DNA of 64,000 nt from Anaerotruncus rubiinfantis. GTDB lineage: Bacteria > Bacillota > Clostridia > Oscillospirales > Ruminococcaceae. The position numbers and the translations under genes are program-made. Positions 61,962 through 64,000 of this stretch are shown one piece after another. Positions within the stretch are counted from its first letter, which is position 1. Each line of letters begins with the position of its first letter. The notes beneath the pieces were generated by a model. That model made no database searches and was not told the origin of the DNA. It worked only from the letters and a program-made list of their open reading frames with translations. The stretch covers positions 2,311,711-2,375,710 of the forward strand of contig NZ_FKLA01000009.1 of the NCBI RefSeq assembly GCF_900078395.1, given 5' to 3'.

Positions 61962-62672
61962 TTAGCTTGCGTCTCTCTGCGCTGGGAGATATGCCGCAGG
62001 ATTATCTAATATCGCCTTTACGCCGTGATAATCTTGACCAAGGTTGAGAAGTCCCTGTATAATACTTTCATACTTGATGACTTCTTTAAGCTGCTGCGGC
62101 GTTAATAGCTCCCGGACGTTGAAGTCATTCGGTTTATCATGCAATTCCCGAAGCTGTTTTGCGTTGTATCCAGTAACATGCTTATAAACCAAGTCAGTGA
62201 ATTGCTTATATGCCCATCTTTTGTTTGGACTTTCTGGAATCAGTTCTTTGATGATATCTGTGAATAACCGGCGTTCCGCCTTGGAGCGGACGCGGACAAA
62301 TTTTAACTCCCTGTAGCGCTTTTCGGCCTCGATGAAATACCGGCGAATCATTTTCCCCTTTTCACTGCGCTCCAACATCGCCATTTCCTTGGCCGTATCC
62401 ATCGTTAAAATATAATCTATTTTGTTCGATCCGCCGCGAGTGCTTTGCTCGCCAGATTTGGCGAGCAAACAAAAGTCAACATTTTCTACAGCATCAATCT
62501 CCGCTAACCGTCCTTTGATCCAGTTGGAGAAATCCCGACCCACGCCAAGGGCTTCCCATAACTCACGGGCGTTTACTACCTGTTCATGTTGATTGCTCCC
62601 ATCTATGCAGTTCTTCTCATAAATGGGGATGATGCTGCTCTCAAGCGTTGTCATTTCATCAAATCGTTTCAT
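61962..62672 (-). CDS. Antirepressor (AntA/AntB family)
   Basis: A 236-aa protein. The N-terminal AntA/AntB domain (about residues 25-110: VVNARELWEALGVGRDFSNWIKGR, DYILTMDTAKEMAM) is followed by a C-terminal helical domain (KRWAYKQFTDLVYKHVTGYN). Such proteins counteract the phage repressor during induction. AGGAATGTGAAAG precedes the ATG. It is the first protein gene after the structured interval, an unusual place for an antirepressor next to the packaging genes. Confidence 0.88.
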   Translation of the reverse strand: MKRFDEMTTLESSIIPIYEKNCIDGSNQHEQVVNARELWEALGVGRDFSNWIKGRLAEIDAVENVDFCLLAKSGEQSTRGGSNKIDYILTMDTAKEMAMLERSEKGKMIRRYFIEAEKRYRELKFVRVRSKAERRLFTDIIKELIPESPNKRWAYKQFTDLVYKHVTGYNAKQLRELHDKPNDFNVRELLTPQQLKEVIKYESIIQGLLNLGQDYHGVKAILDNPAAYLPAQRDAS

Positions 62673-62699
62673 CTTTCACATTCCTTTCTCCTAAGTCAA

Positions 62700-63600
62700 A
62701 GGTAACTTTTTTATATAGCGCTGGAGCGGGGCCGTAGGTACGAGCTACGGCACAACACAAACGCTACCGCGCTCATTTGTGCTGCTGGGCTACTGTTCCC
62801 CGCGTGTTGCCGTCTTTCCGGCTGTCAGCAGGTGGTTTCCCTTTCCTGCGCCCTCTCGTTATGGGCTATGCACCGTCGCTTATTCCGGTGTGTCAGCAAG
62901 GTCTATCGGTTGGCTTTCCGTCCGGCTTTCACGGATGGGTGCGACCCAGCTTCACTATCACTGCTTGCGTTTTAACTCCAGCACAGGATCACGCACAACC
63001 TTGTGTGGCCCTCCCCGCATACTGGCTGGAAGCATACGGTTCTTCGGATACTTTGACCCGCTTAGATTGTCTGATACATCCAGCAGCTAAATTCCGTAGA
63101 GATTTAGCCCCGCGTCTTACGGTCGCGCTGGAATCGACGCATCGATAAGATCAGTTTTCAGCGGGCATGTTGGCGGGTTAGCACTCCCGCATCTACTAGC
63201 CGTTACGCGCAACGGGTCGGCGGCTGCTCTTTCCGCCCTCAACATTTGGCAGATTCCGTCTCTACAAGCTCTGCCAAGCTCAGTCGCTTTCTACGTGTCG
63301 GCACACGGGTCGCAGGCTTCGCAAGTTTCTGCGACACGTTCACTGTTTGCCGTCTTTCCGGCTGTCAAAGTGATCGTCCCCTGTATTGCCGTCTCTCCGG
63401 CCGTCACGCTGTTGTGGCCGCGTTGCCCCCCAGTTCGCATGGAGTAGCGCCTGCTGGCGGGACTTTCGCCCCTGTACGCTGCCAGCTTTGGTATTGGTAC
63501 CGCATCCGGCTCGTGCACCCTTTGCGGCATATATCCCGCTTCCCGCCCCTCCCAGCTTTTGCTATGCCGGGCCGTCCCATATTCGGATCAAAAACAAAAA
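62700..63600 (-). ncRNA. Candidate giant structured phage RNA (GOLLD/ROOL-like or new class)
   Basis: About 900 bases with no credible gene in the phage direction. On the minus strand many hairpins are perfect: TTGGCAGA/TCTGCCAA (63246-63277), GCTAAAT/ATTTAGC (63086-63108), GGGGC-GAAA-GTCCC (63459-63472), GCGGG/CCCGC (63173-63190), CCGTT/AACGG (63200-63215), CCGTAG/CTACGG (62732-62750), and a nested pair CGTGTCG/CGACACG with GTCGCAG/CTGCGAC (63294-63338). Several loops are GAAA-like on the minus strand only, which sets direction. A GCCG-GAAAGA-CGGC hairpin motif occurs three times. It ends about 30 bases before the antirepressor. Large ornate RNAs of this size are known from phages; I cannot confirm the class. 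Confidence 0.6.
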
Positions 63601-63637
63601 GAGCCGGTCAACCGTCATTACGACAGTTAATCGGCTC
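63601..63637 (-). terminator. Terminator between Zn-ribbon gene and structured RNA
   Basis: Minus strand: GAGCCG pairs with CGGCTC around a longer imperfect stem, and TTTTTGTTTTTG follows. It would isolate the small gene upstream from the RNA, or act as an antiterminated switch in the late transcript. Confidence 0.8.
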
Positions 63638-63658
63638 ATGTACTATGTACTTTGCTCT

Positions 63659-63796
63659 CTACACGATTAAGGAAAGCTCGAACGTGTGTCCGCAACTTTT
63701 ACATACACAGGTGATAACCTTAATCATGGGATTCTTTTTTAAGGGGAACAGCTTTTTGTGGCACTTTGGGCAACGTACCCACCCGTTTACAATCAT
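63659..63796 (-). CDS. 45-aa zinc-ribbon protein (Com-like)
   Basis: The frame begins MIVNGWVRCPKCHKKLFPLK and continues with CVCKSCGHTFEL, giving two CxxC knuckles for one zinc, like the Mu Com and KTR-type small proteins of phages. GGAGG lies 11 bases before the start. It has its own promoter and terminator, so it forms a separate small unit. The function is unknown; RNA or translation control is known for Com. Confidence 0.7.
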   Translation of the reverse strand: MIVNGWVRCPKCHKKLFPLKKNPMIKVITCVCKSCGHTFELSLIV

Positions 63797-63812
63797 ATAT
63801 CTCTATACCTCC

Positions 63813-63841
63813 ATTATAGCATATATCCCTCCAAATTGCAA
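63813..63841 (-). promoter_or_regulatory. Sigma-A promoter within the prophage
   Basis: Minus strand: TTGCAA (63836-63841) and TATAAT (63813-63818), 17 bases apart, with transcription expected to start about 10 bases before the Zn-ribbon gene. The -10 sequence overlaps the end of the preceding 60-aa gene. Confidence 0.75.
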
Positions 63842-63996
63842 GTTACATCTTTGTTGGTACTAATAGCCGCTTTCTGTATGCTGCCCCACTCCTGTATAAA
63901 CCACTCTCTCCAATCGGCACAACTCCTCAACTCGTACTCTCTGTTGTGATAAATGGGGCATACTCTCTTTTTGCAGGTGTCACATGGGTAAATCAT
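63814..63996 (-). CDS. Small cysteine-rich phage protein (60 aa)
   Basis: MIYPCDTCKKRVCPIYHNRE with C-x2-C-x4-C and a further Cys pair, then RSCADWREWFIQEW. It resembles short Cys-rich proteins in the early or middle region of Firmicutes phages. It begins four bases from the window edge, so a longer upstream start cannot be excluded. Confidence 0.55.
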   Translation of the reverse strand: MIYPCDTCKKRVCPIYHNREYELRSCADWREWFIQEWGSIQKAAISTNKDVTCNLEGYML

Positions 63997-64000
63997 GGCT

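Larger units (their letters stand above)
40545..64000 (-). mobile_element. Podovirus-like prophage, late region, runs off the right edge
   Basis: All genes run on the minus strand in a late-gene order: antirepressor, terminase small, terminase large, portal, scaffold, capsid, adaptor, gp10-like tail, fibres, holin/endolysin, ejection proteins. There is no tape measure, tail tube, sheath or tail-completion set, which is the layout of short-tailed P22-like viruses. Integrase, repressor and replication genes must lie to the right. All structural genes have intact frames, so the prophage may be functional. Confidence 0.85.

Noticed and set aside
62777..63148. 123-aa and overlapping 103-aa plus-strand open frames
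   Set aside because: They oppose all phage genes, lack ribosome sites and have the composition expected of the antisense of a structured RNA.
62700..63600. Group II intron
   Set aside because: I found no domain V signature with its bulge and no intron-encoded protein; the hairpin set does not follow the six-domain order.
63246..63863. 205-aa plus-strand open frame
   Set aside because: It crosses the terminator, the antisense of the Zn-ribbon gene and the promoter, and has no recognisable domain.

Overview
The window reads as part of the chromosome of an anaerobic, spore-forming Clostridia, most likely of the Oscillospiraceae/Ruminococcaceae (Anaerotruncus-like would fit, but this is inference from style, not a database match). 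Evidence is an alpha/beta small acid-soluble spore protein, a SigH-like sporulation sigma factor, RqcH, an IspE (MEP) pathway gene, several 4Fe-4S proteins and GC-rich coding with AGGAGG ribosome sites.

Three blocks are visible. (1) About 1-14.75 kb is a Tn1549-type integrative conjugative element (ICE), mostly on the minus strand. From right to left it holds a small Cys-rich protein, an ArdA-like/M23 fusion, accessory genes, a MobC-like protein, a MobP-type relaxase carrying Sel1 repeats, a shortened DUF3991 protein, a frameshifted VirD4 coupling protein, an HTH protein, a frameshifted serine recombinase, and a plus-strand LytTR/GHKL two-component system. At least two frameshifts and two apparent in-frame deletions or fusions suggest a decaying element. 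Its right side lies against a tRNA-Gln/tRNA-Pro pair.

(2) About 14.8-40.4 kb is core chromosome: trxA, SASP, rqcH, a PHP/Lrp/aminotransferase operon, the ACT/PFL gene pair, an acidic surface protein with an IPQTG signal, ispE, a DUF1858-trmK-Nif3-DUF362 operon, a SigH-like factor, two MATE transporters, a cyclophilin lipoprotein, an aldo/keto reductase, a TetM/EF-G-like GTPase fused to a YacP-like NYN domain, an orphan Nif11-like peptide and a methyltransferase.

(3) About 40.5-64 kb (running off the right edge) is a prophage read entirely on the minus strand: small Zn-ribbon genes, a roughly 0.9-kb non-coding and highly structured interval, antirepressor, terminase small and large subunits, portal, scaffold, capsid with a C-terminal chitobiase-like domain, adaptor, a P22 gp10-like tail protein, fibres, holin, GH25 lysozyme, and two very large putative ejection proteins. 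There is no tape measure, sheath or major tail gene, so it looks podovirus-like.

The most interesting object is the structured interval at about 62.70-63.60 kb. It has no credible reading frame in the phage direction, carries many strong hairpins with GAAA-type loops on the minus strand, and holds three copies of one hairpin motif. It is a candidate giant ornate phage RNA of the GOLLD/ROOL kind, or a new class.
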